Part shown: positions 8,301-17,658 of the stretch, piece by piece | Layout: every line of letters starts with the position of its first letter | How positions within the stretch are numbered: the first letter of the stretch is position 1 | From: JACPFV01 sp038043245 | GTDB lineage: Bacteria; Pseudomonadota; Gammaproteobacteria; Nevskiales; Nevskiaceae | Reading direction: 5' to 3' | Assembly (NCBI GenBank): GCA_038043245.1 | Contig: JBBTCH010000002.1 | Location: forward strand, 62,001-126,000 | Length of the DNA stretch: 64,000 nt | The notes under the pieces: generated by a model | Seen by the model: the letters and a program-made list of their open reading frames with translations, nothing else | Databases searched by the model: none | Told to the model about the DNA's origin: nothing | Program-made: the position numbers and the translations under genes

Positions 8301-9113
8301 ATGAAAAAAAAATACGACGAAGCGATTGCGAAGCACTACCAAGTAGTAGCAAAAACATGGGGGTTATCTTCCCAATCGACCATGGAAGACAGAATCATAC
8401 GTGAGGCGGAAACCAACGCCATAACCTCATTTGTCAGGAACGCCATCAGCAAGGCGGGCCCCGGCAAAAAGCGGCCGACCGTCTGCGACGTTGGCTGTGG
8501 CAATGGATTTACGCTCGGTGTACTGGCAGAAACGTTCCCGCGGTGTACCTTCGTCGGGGTGGAAAAGACGCCGGAGCTACGGGCCCTAGCGCGCAAGCGC
8601 CTGGAGAAGTTTCGCAACGTCCAGGTGATAGACGGCGATATCCGTGATCCCGGGTTCCTGGGCAAACAGAAGGCGGATGTACTGATCTGTCAGCGCGTCC
8701 TGATCAACTTGATGGATCGCCAAGACCAAACCGCTGCGCTTGACAATATCGTCAACGCTGTCGCGGCCAAGGGCTGCCTGCTTTTCCTGGAGTGCTTCGA
8801 GAGCTCATTGGCGAATCTCAACACCGCCCGGCAGGAGTTCGACCTGAATGTGATCCCGCCAGCCCATCACAACCTTTACTTGTCCGACCTGAGTCATCCG
8901 CGCTTAGACCCCTATCGAAGCAAGGCTTGGCGAATGCCCGCCAACTTCCTGTCAACGCACTACTTTGTCACGCGCGTACTGCATCCGGTAATCGCCGGCA
9001 CGGCCAGATTCAAGCGCAATTCCGAGTTCGTTGCGTTCCTGTCGAATGCACTGGCTCCGGCCATCGGCGAATACGCACCGCTCCGTCTGTGTGCATTCCG
9101 AAAAAAGAGCTAG
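8301..9113 (+). CDS. SAM-dependent methyltransferase between the two leg operons
   Basis: A 270-residue class I methyltransferase with motif I VCDVGCGNGFTLGVLAE, acidic strand FVGVEKT and motif IV ADVLICQRVLINL. It is transcribed on the plus strand, against both surrounding leg operons, and is visibly AT-richer at its start (MKKKYDEAIAKHYQ). It is probably a separate acquisition that modifies the same glycan, for example an O- or N-methylation. The ATG at 8301 is the first in frame; the region 8169–8300 is the shared divergent promoter region. Confidence 0.75.
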   Translation: MKKKYDEAIAKHYQVVAKTWGLSSQSTMEDRIIREAETNAITSFVRNAISKAGPGKKRPTVCDVGCGNGFTLGVLAETFPRCTFVGVEKTPELRALARKRLEKFRNVQVIDGDIRDPGFLGKQKADVLICQRVLINLMDRQDQTAALDNIVNAVAAKGCLLFLECFESSLANLNTARQEFDLNVIPPAHHNLYLSDLSHPRLDPYRSKAWRMPANFLSTHYFVTRVLHPVIAGTARFKRNSEFVAFLSNALAPAIGEYAPLRLCAFRKKS

Positions 9114-9205
9114 CCGACTATTGGACTCAACATCAAAACCCAGCGGCCACTTTTTCAATTGACAGCAATTGCGGGCCAGGCCTTCCACGAGAACCACGAC
9201 TCAAC

Positions 9206-10285
9206 TCAGGCCACTTCGTCGTCTTTCCTGAACGCGCGCTTCGCAGGCTTTCCGAGCAGCCCCCAGAACTCAATCGGAGCCTGCCCATGTGCGGGACGTT
9301 TGAATGTCAGATTCTTTTGCGAAAAATTCTCCCCCGCGCGAATAGTAGTTGCGGCGACAATTGATCTCCGGGCGATGCTGATGTTCTTAATCTCCGATGA
9401 ACGGGGAGTTTTTTTGCCATCGCCCAACGCCACTTCGATTTGCCTGACCCCGGCAATCAATGAAGCAAGCTCCGGCGGTTCGAGCGAAGCACGGTGGTCC
9501 GGTCCGGGCAGCTTGCGGTCCAGGGTGAAATGCTTTTCCAGCACGGTTGCACCCCGCGCCACCGACGCCAAGGCAATGTTGATCCCAAGAGTGTGGTCGG
9601 AATAACCGACTGGCAGCTGAAAGCGGGTCTGCAGCGTGTCCATGGCACGCAGGTTCGCATCTGCCGAGGGCGCGGGGTATTCCGTCACGCAATGCAACAG
9701 GGTCACGTTCTTCTGCAGCGCACGCAGCCCCGCAACGCCTCGGAAGGCGCTGCGGAACGCCGCCCGTGACGGCGGCCGCGGTAGTTTCAGCAGCCCGAAT
9801 GCAAGAACACCCAGCGCCTCCTCGATCTCGGCGAGATTGGACATGCCGGTGGACAGGATGACCGGCTTGCCGGTTCGTGCTGCCGCAAGCAGCAACGGCG
9901 CGAACGTGAGATCGCCCGACGCGATTTTTATCGCGTGCACGTTCAAACCGGCAAGGAACTTCAGGTTATCCAGGTCGAATGCAGTGGACATGAAGGCGAT
10001 GCGGTGCTTGCGACATAACTTTGCCAGCTCGACGTGTGCCGCGTGCGAAAGCTCCAAGGCACGCAGCATCTCGAACTGGGAGTTGAATTCGCCAGCGTTG
10101 GCCTTCTGGTACGCAGCGAGCTGCGTCCGCCGGCTAACGATCTTGTCGGCCGAAAAGAGCTGAAACTTGATGGCGTCGGCGCCCGCATCCGCTGCCACCT
10201 TGACCATCGCCCGTGCCCGCTCCACGGAGCCGCAGTGATTCACGCCTGCTTCGGCGATAACAAACACTGCGTCTTTTCTTCTCAC
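9206..10285 (-). CDS. legI: N,N'-diacetyllegionaminate synthase (NeuB family)
   Basis: A 359-residue PEP-condensing synthase joining the 6-carbon intermediate to PEP. Complete: N-terminal VIAEAGVNHCGSVERA, KFQLFSADKIV, the barrel motifs KIASGDLTF and SDHTLGIN, ATVLEKHFTLD, and a C-terminal SAF domain (RRSIVAATTIRAGENFSQKN). The KIASGDL string is of the NeuB/LegI type, unlike the KIASFEN of the truncated pseI at 2547. It follows legG directly (stop and start adjacent) in the order legB–legC–legG–legI. Confidence 0.88.
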   Translation of the reverse strand: MRRKDAVFVIAEAGVNHCGSVERARAMVKVAADAGADAIKFQLFSADKIVSRRTQLAAYQKANAGEFNSQFEMLRALELSHAAHVELAKLCRKHRIAFMSTAFDLDNLKFLAGLNVHAIKIASGDLTFAPLLLAAARTGKPVILSTGMSNLAEIEEALGVLAFGLLKLPRPPSRAAFRSAFRGVAGLRALQKNVTLLHCVTEYPAPSADANLRAMDTLQTRFQLPVGYSDHTLGINIALASVARGATVLEKHFTLDRKLPGPDHRASLEPPELASLIAGVRQIEVALGDGKKTPRSSEIKNISIARRSIVAATTIRAGENFSQKNLTFKRPAHGQAPIEFWGLLGKPAKRAFRKDDEVA

Positions 10286-11446
10286 TCAGGCCCCAAGCAG
10301 ATGGAAATGTTTTTTTAGCAGCGTCTGCGGATTTTGCACGGCCTTGAGTTCGCGAACGATGCGTTCGGCGGCGTGGCCATCCCCATATGGATTGACTGTT
10401 CGTGAGCAGTCCAACGTGAATGCCTTGTGAATGGCCTGTTCGATGGCTACCTTCTGCGGCGCCACACTCAACACCGAGTCGGCGGCCAAGCGCCCCTTCT
10501 GACGATCGCCAATGTTCACGGTGGGTCGCTTCAGCGAGGGTACCTCGTAGAACCCACTGGAGGAATTCCCCACCACCGCGTCGGCCAGCGCCGCCAGACT
10601 CAGATAGCGCTGCTGGCCCAACGAGGCGTAGGCGCGCGCATTGGGTCGTGCGGCGGTGTAGACCTCGACCATACGGATCAGGCCACGGCCACCGGCATCG
10701 GCGTTGGGCAGTGTGAAGAACAGGCCAACGTCGGGGCCGATTGCGTCCAAGGCATCGAGCAGTTGCTGGAACTCGGCCACCGAAGAACCCGGCGCCAGCG
10801 TATCGGGGTGAAAGGTGATCAGAAGATTGCGCGCACGCAACGGGCAGTCGAGCGCAACCTCCAGCGTCTTACGGTCCAATAACTGCTGCTGGCGCAGCGT
10901 GTCGAGTCCGGGGCTGCCGACGTTGAACACGCGCGCCGGGTCTTCGCCCATCTGCAGCACGCGACGCTGTGCCTGCGCGTTACTTACGAAATGCAGGTGC
11001 GCCATCTTGGTGATGGCGTGGCGACAGGCCTCGTCCAGCGAGCCTTCAGTACTGTCGCCACCGCACAGATGCGCGATTGGTCGCTGCGTGAACAGCGCAC
11101 CCTGCGCCGCCGCCAAAATCTCGAACCGATCACCCAGCAGCAGCACCCAGTCGGGTGTCCGCCGCACGAAGGTCTCGCTGAAGGCCATTACGCCCATCCC
11201 CACCGACTTGCCGATACCCACCGGGGTATCGCTGGACAGCAGCATCTCGACGCGGTCAGAGATCGGAAACCCGTCCTGTTCAATGACGCGCACGGTCAGG
11301 CCGAATTCCGGTGACAGGTGCATCCCCGTAACCACCAGTTGGAGCTCGACTGCAGGGTCTTTATGAAGATCGTGGATCACCCGCTGCAACAAACCATACT
11401 CAGCGCGGCTGCCAGTGACGACGCAGATTTTCCTTAGAGCTGTCAT
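10286..11446 (-). CDS. legG: Hydrolysing 2-epimerase LegG (NeuC family)
   Basis: A 386-residue UDP-N-acetylglucosamine 2-epimerase family enzyme that removes the nucleotide and inverts C2 of the legionaminate precursor. Starts MTALRKICVVTGSRAEYGLL; conserved ITFHPDT and VGNSSSGFYEVPSLKRPTVN segments are present. The start at 11446 lies one base after the legC stop at 11448 and gives the typical TGSRAEYG position; a longer reading into legC is a chance extension. Confidence 0.88.
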   Translation of the reverse strand: MTALRKICVVTGSRAEYGLLQRVIHDLHKDPAVELQLVVTGMHLSPEFGLTVRVIEQDGFPISDRVEMLLSSDTPVGIGKSVGMGVMAFSETFVRRTPDWVLLLGDRFEILAAAQGALFTQRPIAHLCGGDSTEGSLDEACRHAITKMAHLHFVSNAQAQRRVLQMGEDPARVFNVGSPGLDTLRQQQLLDRKTLEVALDCPLRARNLLITFHPDTLAPGSSVAEFQQLLDALDAIGPDVGLFFTLPNADAGGRGLIRMVEVYTAARPNARAYASLGQQRYLSLAALADAVVGNSSSGFYEVPSLKRPTVNIGDRQKGRLAADSVLSVAPQKVAIEQAIHKAFTLDCSRTVNPYGDGHAAERIVRELKAVQNPQTLLKKHFHLLGA

Positions 11447-11447
11447 G

Positions 11448-12626
11448 TCAGGAACCCAGTGAAGCACTACTGGGCAAATTGATGATGCGCGCTTCAAGCA
11501 ACTCCGCCACCGGAAGCGGCATGCGCGGGCAAACGCTGTACATGGGCAGTTTGTGCATCAGAGTCCAGGCAGGGCGCGCTCGGATGCCTGCGTCATTCAA
11601 CCCAACTAGCGCGGCGTCGCGCAGCGCCAGATCAGGCTGGTCGAGCAGCAGCGTGTTGAGCCAGTAGTTGCTGCGCGCCTGCGGCGGCTCGTGAAGCACG
11701 CTCACGCCGCCGACATCACGGAAGGCATCTGCGTAACGGCCAGCAAGGCGGCGCTTGCGTTCGAGAAAGTCGGGTAGACGCTCCATCTGTGCACATCCCA
11801 GGGCGGCGTTCAGGTTTGGCAGGCGGTAGTTGTATCCCACTTCGTCGTGCAGAAACAGCCAAGGATGCGGAACCCGTGCGGTGGTAGTCAGGTGCTTGGC
11901 GCGACGACCGAGCTCGATGTCGTTGCTGAGCACCGCGCCACCTCCACCCGTAGTAACAATCTTGTTGCCGTTGAAGCTCAACGCTGCGACGTAGCCGACG
12001 TGACCTGTGTGGCGACCACGGTAGAAAGAACCCAGCGATTCGGCGGCATCCTCAATCAACGTGAGTTGCCAGCGTGCGCAAACCTCGGCCAACGCCTCGA
12101 TTTCGCAGGGATGACCAAACACATGCATGGCCATCAGTGCCCGGATCGGCGCGCCGCTGCGGCGATTGCGGCAGCCGCTGCCGTGTAGCTCTGCGGTGTC
12201 GCGTAGATGATGATCGAGGCGTGCCGCGTCAACCCCCAGAGTGCGTGGCTCGCAGTCGACAAAATGTGGTGTAGCGCCTGCGTGGCACACCGCGTTGGCG
12301 GTCGCGACGAACGTAAGCGTGGGCGTGAGCACCTCATCGCCGTGCTGCACGCCGCTGAGCAGCAATGCCATGTGCAACGCAGCAGTGCCGTTGACCGTGG
12401 CGGTGGCGGTGGCAATACCGGTGCAATCGCGCAACTGCGCCTCGAAACGATCCACGTAGCTGCCGACCGAGGACACCCAGTTGGTATCTAGGCATTCCTT
12501 GACATACGTCCATTCAGCACCACGGAACTCAGGCTCGTGGAGCGCCATCTCGGCACGATCCACTGGCAAGGCTGCGCGCGCGGCGGCGACGATGGCTGAG
12601 ACGGAGGGGGGAATAGCAGCGCTCAT
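11448..12626 (-). CDS. legC: PLP aminotransferase LegC (DegT/DnrJ/EryC1)
   Basis: A 392-residue sugar aminotransferase of the LegC subgroup, which adds the C4 amino group to the 4-keto-6-deoxy intermediate. Seen: VNGTAALHMALLL, ALMAMHVFGHP, the ED pair in LIEDAAESLGS, and the PLP lysine in SFNGNKIVTTGGGG. Starts MSAAIPPSVSAIVAAARAAL, followed by the LegC-type WVSSVGSYVDRFE. It lies 7 bases downstream of legB in the same operon. Confidence 0.88.
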   Translation of the reverse strand: MSAAIPPSVSAIVAAARAALPVDRAEMALHEPEFRGAEWTYVKECLDTNWVSSVGSYVDRFEAQLRDCTGIATATATVNGTAALHMALLLSGVQHGDEVLTPTLTFVATANAVCHAGATPHFVDCEPRTLGVDAARLDHHLRDTAELHGSGCRNRRSGAPIRALMAMHVFGHPCEIEALAEVCARWQLTLIEDAAESLGSFYRGRHTGHVGYVAALSFNGNKIVTTGGGGAVLSNDIELGRRAKHLTTTARVPHPWLFLHDEVGYNYRLPNLNAALGCAQMERLPDFLERKRRLAGRYADAFRDVGGVSVLHEPPQARSNYWLNTLLLDQPDLALRDAALVGLNDAGIRARPAWTLMHKLPMYSVCPRMPLPVAELLEARIINLPSSASLGS

Positions 12627-12633
12627 CCGTGAC

Positions 12634-13644
12634 TCACAAGTTGTAGATGTCAGTTTTGTAGTGCCGCAGGTTTTCCGGCTGGCTGAACCAGGCAATCGTT
12701 TCTTTCAGGCCGCGACGGAAGCCGTCCAGCCCACCGAATTCTGGTGTCCAGCCGGTGAGTTCGCGCGCCTTGTTGTTGTCAGCCCACAGTCGCTCCACTT
12801 CGCTTTTTTCGGGTCGCAGACGTGCCGTTTCGGTGCGAAATTCGACCTTGGTCCCCATCAGCTCGGCGATGGCGCGCGCAGCGTCGCCTATGGAAATCTC
12901 GAAATTGCTGCCAATGTTGATGACTTCGCCCACTGAACGCTCGGCTTCGGCGACCGCCACGAAGCCGCGCACCGTGTCACCGACAAAGTTAAAGTCGCGG
13001 GTCGGATGCAGCGCACCGAGATTCAGGACTGTATGGCCACCAGCGATCTGAGTAATAACGGTGGGCAGAACCGCGCGAAGCGACTGCCGCGGTCCATAGG
13101 TATTGAACGGACGGATCACGGCGACCGGCGTTCCAAATGACCGGTGGAAAGACATTGCGATTTGATCGGCGCCTATCTTGCTCGCGGAGTAAGGCGACTG
13201 TCCCTGCAAAGGGTGCTCCTCGGTAATCGGTACGAATCGCGCCGTGCCATACACTTCGCTGGTCGAAGTGTGAACGATCTTTTGCACACCCAATTCACGC
13301 GCCGCTTGCACGACGTTGAGCGTACCGCGCACATTCGTATCGACGTAAGTGTCGGGTGAATGATACGAGTAGGGGATTGCAATCAATGCTGCGAGATGCA
13401 GCACTACGTCACAACCCTTCATCGCCGTGCGCACACCGTTGGAATCTCGAATGTCGCCCGCAAATACGTCTAATCCTGATCGAACCTCTTTCGAGACATG
13501 ATCAAGCCAACCCCATGAGTTGAAGCTGTTGTAGAGCACAAAGGCCCGCACATCGTGTCCTTGTCGCAGCAAGGTTTCTGTCAAATGTGAGCCAATGAAT
13601 CCATCCGCTCCTGTGATGAGGATTTTCTTTCCTTTCAACTTCAT
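12634..13644 (-). CDS. legB: NAD-dependent 4,6-dehydratase LegB
   Basis: A 336-residue extended SDR starting MKLKGKKILITGADGFIGSH. Cofactor loop GADGFIG, the T-S-E catalytic stretch (HTSTSEVYGTA) and YSASKIGAD supply the dehydratase residues. It opens the pathway by converting GDP-GlcNAc to the 4-keto-6-deoxy sugar. First gene of the legBCGI operon; about 80 bases separate it from the next gene upstream, which runs the same way. Confidence 0.88.
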   Translation of the reverse strand: MKLKGKKILITGADGFIGSHLTETLLRQGHDVRAFVLYNSFNSWGWLDHVSKEVRSGLDVFAGDIRDSNGVRTAMKGCDVVLHLAALIAIPYSYHSPDTYVDTNVRGTLNVVQAARELGVQKIVHTSTSEVYGTARFVPITEEHPLQGQSPYSASKIGADQIAMSFHRSFGTPVAVIRPFNTYGPRQSLRAVLPTVITQIAGGHTVLNLGALHPTRDFNFVGDTVRGFVAVAEAERSVGEVINIGSNFEISIGDAARAIAELMGTKVEFRTETARLRPEKSEVERLWADNNKARELTGWTPEFGGLDGFRRGLKETIAWFSQPENLRHYKTDIYNL

Positions 13645-13725
13645 TCGATTAGTCTCGATTAACGGACAACTACCTGCAGCGAATCCGTTCTCCATCGTAA
13701 CAAAGAGAGGCGGCAGCTCCAGACA

Positions 13726-15114
13726 CTAGCGCTTCGTCAGCGAAATGACCTCTGAGCCTAAAAGCGTCCATTGCACGCGCGTACCGGTCATTTGCATGAT
13801 TCGACGCATCCGTTGGTCAATGTCTGCGAAACGGAATCTGTAGAATTTTTTATGTTCACCGGCACGATCCTTCAATCTGGAACGAAACTCACGAACCATT
13901 TTTTGTGGAAAGGCACTGATGGCGCCGGCCTGCTCATGCAAGCGCAAGCGCGTTGTCGTGGAACCTTTTTCCCCGCCCCGGGTAGCTGCTAATGACTCAT
14001 CAACCATGGCACCCAGGGTGTCCAATGCGCTTGTCGAAAAATTCCCGATAAGTCGTTTGGCCGCCGAATGAGGGGGTATCGGCGTGCATCTGACCTTCTC
14101 GCCAGAAGTGAGTGGACGCAATGCTTGAATAACTTCGGCCGGCGACTCACATCGCAACCCTAGTTCGTTGGCAATACGAATTTCCATCGGTCGTTGCGAC
14201 TCAAACGCCAGACTCAGTACTGGGATATCCATAAGCTGTGCTTCGATCGCTGTTGTGCAGCCATCGTGAATCAGGGCTTCCGAAGCCATGATCCAAGCAC
14301 CGACTGATCCTTCGTGAAGCGCATGGATGTTTTTGACGCCGGAAAATACGGCCTTGTAAAAAGCCAAGCTTTCTGAGGGGTGCGGACGCAATATGAAATT
14401 CAGTTTCGGGAATTCGGCGCTTAGCCGATGCACCAAATGCACGACCGCTGCCAACGTACGCATGCTGTCTTGCCATATTGCCAAATGCCGAAACCGCAGA
14501 GCGGAGTCATTTGCGTCGTACCAAAATGCCTTGGAGAACGTATTTTCAATGCCTCGTTGATTGTTTGCATACCCCATATTCGTGTTGATCAACACAAAAG
14601 GGCCGTATTGCTTCCGAATCCGTTCAGCGTCTTCAGCAAAGAATTTACGGTTGCTTGACGCATAAAGATCGAAGCGAGGATGGCCAGTGACTCTTACTCG
14701 CGCGGCCATTTGCGGAATCCGCCGGCGATAGTAATCGGCCTGAAAATCGCCCCACGCACAGATCCAGTCATCCGGAGCAAGGCGATCAATGTGATCGCCC
14801 GAAATAGTCTGTTCCAAAGGAATTTTCCAATCCGTTTCGTCCCCGGTCCAAACGCCACCCTCTTCCACTAGATAAAGGAACGAAAAACCATCACGCTTGA
14901 ATTGGGCGTAGTAAGTCTCCCAATGTCGATCCGGAGGGCTCATGGCCCATGGGCCAAGATAAATGCCATTTTTTACAAGCCCAGCCAATCGATTCAACCG
15001 TCGAATGCTGCCGATGAAAACGCGTCGTTCAGGATTTAACAAGCGCGTCCCGAGCAACAGCTTAGCGTCAAGCTCGCGATTGGTCGTCTCAACCGGCAAA
15101 AGAATGTCATTCAT
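13726..15114 (-). CDS. Surface carbohydrate biosynthesis protein (GT-B-like)
   Basis: A 462-residue cytoplasmic protein without signal peptide or membrane segments. LRPHPSESLAFYKAVF followed by HDGCTTAIEAQLMDIPVLSL is the nucleotide-sugar binding half of GT-B or CDP-glycerol-phosphotransferase-like folds. Proteins called surface carbohydrate biosynthesis protein sit beside nonulosonic acid genes in other bacteria, so it may be the transferase that uses CMP-legionaminate; this is inference. Base composition is noticeably AT-richer than flanking genes. The ATG at 15114 (MNDILLPVETTNRELDAKLL) is the family-like start. Confidence 0.65.
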   Translation of the reverse strand: MNDILLPVETTNRELDAKLLLGTRLLNPERRVFIGSIRRLNRLAGLVKNGIYLGPWAMSPPDRHWETYYAQFKRDGFSFLYLVEEGGVWTGDETDWKIPLEQTISGDHIDRLAPDDWICAWGDFQADYYRRRIPQMAARVRVTGHPRFDLYASSNRKFFAEDAERIRKQYGPFVLINTNMGYANNQRGIENTFSKAFWYDANDSALRFRHLAIWQDSMRTLAAVVHLVHRLSAEFPKLNFILRPHPSESLAFYKAVFSGVKNIHALHEGSVGAWIMASEALIHDGCTTAIEAQLMDIPVLSLAFESQRPMEIRIANELGLRCESPAEVIQALRPLTSGEKVRCTPIPPHSAAKRLIGNFSTSALDTLGAMVDESLAATRGGEKGSTTTRLRLHEQAGAISAFPQKMVREFRSRLKDRAGEHKKFYRFRFADIDQRMRRIMQMTGTRVQWTLLGSEVISLTKR

Positions 15115-15133
15115 AACGGACTCGGAACATTGC

Positions 15134-16603
15134 TCAAAATGCAAAATAGATGAACGGCGAATTATGGCCCACTGGCGAAAGCGCCCAAGCCATGAACAGC
15201 AACGCGGCCGTGTTGCCCCACAACGCCCCGCGCACGAGCGGACGCGCCGCAAACTGCGCAGTCACATCGGCCAGGCGCACACCGCGCGTGAGGCGTACCG
15301 CGCTGGCGGTCGCCAGCGCATAGCTGCCGAGCAGCAGCCACAAGCCGCCATCCGCGGCGCCGCCGACCCACCATTTATCGGCATCGAAATAGACCCACTT
15401 CTCGATGCAGGTAAAGCTGTCCGTCAGGTTGGTCAGCCGGAAGAAGCACCAGGCAAAGCACACGGCATGGAAGGTCAGCACGATACGCGCACCGGTCCAT
15501 ACCGCACCCGACGTGCCGCTCAAAGCCGCGAGGCGCGAACGAAGGGCGGTCATGCCCCACAGGCGATTCCACACCAGCAGCAAGCCGTGAATGCCGCCCC
15601 AGAGCATGAAGGTCCAGCTGGCGCCGTGCCACAGGCCACCCAGCAGCATGGTGACCATCAGCGCCAGCGCCGCGCGCCACGGCCCGTGGCGGTTGCCGCC
15701 GAGCGGGATGTACAGATAGTCACGCAGGAAGCGTGACAACGTCATGTGCCAGCGCCGCCAGAAGTCCTGGATCGAGGTGGCGAGATACGGCCAGTTGAAG
15801 TTCTCCGGCCAGCGGAAACCGAAGCACAGACCGAGGCCGCGCGCGATGTCGGTGTAGCCCGAAAAATCAAAGTAGATCTGCAACGCGTACAGCCAGACAT
15901 AGGGCAGCGCCCAGACACCGGCGGTCGAGATGTCGCTGACATTGGCGAAGTATGGATCGATCGCAGCGGCAATGGTGTCGGCCAGCACCATCTTCTTGAA
16001 GAAGCCGCGCGCGATCAGGAAACCGGCCTCCCACGACAGCGTTGGTCGTAGCGGCAGCGACTCCGGCCGCAAGTGGTGGAGAAACTCGCTGGCGCGCAGG
16101 ATCGGGCCGGCGACCAGGTGCGGGAAGAAACTGGTGAACAGGCTGTAGCGCCAGAAGCTGCGTTCAACCGGCGCGACGCCGCGATAGACATCCACCATGT
16201 AGGCGATGCCCATGAAAGTGTAGAACGACACGCCCATCGGAATGATCCAGCCGTCGGCCAGCACTGCATCAAAGTCCGCCGAGGGCCAACCCACCAGCGC
16301 CGTCAGCGTGGACAGCAGCAGGGGTGTGTACTTCCAGAAGCACAGCACGGTCAGGTTGAAGCCGACGCCGAGCGCCAGCACTGCACGGCGGTAACGCGTG
16401 CGCTCGAGCCACAGCCCGGTGCCCCAGTCCACCACGCAGTAGCCAAGCATCACCGCCAGCCACCAGCCATGCTGATACCCATAGAAGTAGAAGCTGGCGA
16501 CCAGCAGCAGGCCCATCCGTGTCCAGTAACGGCCGCGCGCGAAGAACCACAGCAGCAGCAGTGCCGCCAGCAGGATCGGGAAGTTCTTGTCGACGAAAGT
16601 CAT
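15134..16603 (-). CDS. MBOAT O-acyltransferase (AlgI-like)
   Basis: A 489-residue polytopic inner membrane protein with about 11 hydrophobic segments. It carries the MBOAT core: YFDFSGYTDIARGLGL, WPENFNWPYLATS, FWRRWHMTLSRFLRDYLYIP and the catalytic histidine in GGLWHGASWTF. AlgI-like members move acetyl groups across the membrane to a periplasmic SGNH partner. The partner gene lies immediately upstream with a 4-base ATGA overlap. The pair likely O-acetylates the local surface glycan. Confidence 0.9.
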   Translation of the reverse strand: MTFVDKNFPILLAALLLLWFFARGRYWTRMGLLLVASFYFYGYQHGWWLAVMLGYCVVDWGTGLWLERTRYRRAVLALGVGFNLTVLCFWKYTPLLLSTLTALVGWPSADFDAVLADGWIIPMGVSFYTFMGIAYMVDVYRGVAPVERSFWRYSLFTSFFPHLVAGPILRASEFLHHLRPESLPLRPTLSWEAGFLIARGFFKKMVLADTIAAAIDPYFANVSDISTAGVWALPYVWLYALQIYFDFSGYTDIARGLGLCFGFRWPENFNWPYLATSIQDFWRRWHMTLSRFLRDYLYIPLGGNRHGPWRAALALMVTMLLGGLWHGASWTFMLWGGIHGLLLVWNRLWGMTALRSRLAALSGTSGAVWTGARIVLTFHAVCFAWCFFRLTNLTDSFTCIEKWVYFDADKWWVGGAADGGLWLLLGSYALATASAVRLTRGVRLADVTAQFAARPLVRGALWGNTAALLFMAWALSPVGHNSPFIYFAF

Positions 16604-17592
16604 GGCGAGCGCACCAGATGCGCACGCAGTTCGGACAGCAGCAGCGCGTCACCCCGCTCGGTGTAGTGCGAGTCCGACTGATAGAGCACCGACTTGTCCG
16701 GCTGTGCCAGCACCGCCGGCGCAAAGTCGAACACGTCGAGGCCGGCCGCCTGCGCCAGTGGCACCAGCGACCGCTGCAAGGCGAAGTTCGAGGGGCGCAG
16801 GATCTGGCCGTGGTCGGGCAACAGGACCAGCGTCACCGGCACCCGATAACGGCGTGAGGTCTCGCCGAGCACGCCAAACATGCGACGAAAATCGGAAACG
16901 ACTTCATCCGGCATGTTCTCGGTGATGTACTTGGTGCGCTTCGCGTAGGTCGGCTTACGGAAGGTGCTGCGCGTCCACGCCAGCAGGCCCATGCGGCTGA
17001 CGTCGAGCAGCGCGCCGATGGGGCCGGCCGGCCGGCGGTAGCCGAGAGTCATGGCACCGCCGGCACTGACACCGCACCAGGCTAGCGGTAGCTCGGAGTA
17101 GCGCGACACTTCCTGCGGGATCAGCACGACGAAAATCCGTTCCGGCCTCAGCCCCTGCGCCAGCAGCAGACGAGCCTGTGCGACCCACTGATGGAAGCGG
17201 TCCTTGCCGACGCCGCTCATGTCGCGGATGTACGGGTAGATTCGGTGATCCGGCATCTGCGCCCGCATGGCGACGCCGAGCGCGCCGGCAAAGGAAGGAC
17301 CGAGCACCACCCAAGTGCGCGGCGTAGCGTCGAGCGGCCCGAACTGGTCAAACAGCTCGGGATTCAGCGCGCGGAATTCGGCAAACGAACGGTAGTCCAT
17401 GCGCAACTGCGGGTCCGGCTTGTAGATGCCGGTCAACGTCGAGGCCGCCCCCAGATACGGCAGCAAGTCGGTTGGCATGCGCAGGCGCACGAAGAATTCG
17501 CCAAGCGCCAGAGTAGCTACTAGGCCCAACGTCACGCCAAATGCAAAGAGCCCGCAGCGTGGCCGAGCCTGCGTCGGCACAGACTCATTCAT
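16600..17592 (-). CDS. Membrane-anchored SGNH/AlgX-like O-acetyltransferase partner
   Basis: A 330-residue protein with an N-terminal membrane anchor (LFAFGVTLGLVATLALGEFFV, about residues 15–35 in two overlapping strings) and a periplasmic domain. The nucleophile region reads VVLGPSFAG, where most AlgX/AlgJ proteins have GDSF, so the aspartate is replaced by proline but the serine is kept. The D-x-H block is SDSHYTERGDALLL near the C-terminus. It would receive acetyl groups from the MBOAT protein and place them on the polysaccharide. Confidence 0.72.
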   Translation of the reverse strand: MNESVPTQARPRCGLFAFGVTLGLVATLALGEFFVRLRMPTDLLPYLGAASTLTGIYKPDPQLRMDYRSFAEFRALNPELFDQFGPLDATPRTWVVLGPSFAGALGVAMRAQMPDHRIYPYIRDMSGVGKDRFHQWVAQARLLLAQGLRPERIFVVLIPQEVSRYSELPLAWCGVSAGGAMTLGYRRPAGPIGALLDVSRMGLLAWTRSTFRKPTYAKRTKYITENMPDEVVSDFRRMFGVLGETSRRYRVPVTLVLLPDHGQILRPSNFALQRSLVPLAQAAGLDVFDFAPAVLAQPDKSVLYQSDSHYTERGDALLLSELRAHLVRSP

Positions 17593-17658
17593 GTCGGTTG
17601 GGGATCAAGCGCACGGAAGCCGTATTTTAGGGCGAATATCGAAGTAATATCGTTGGCG

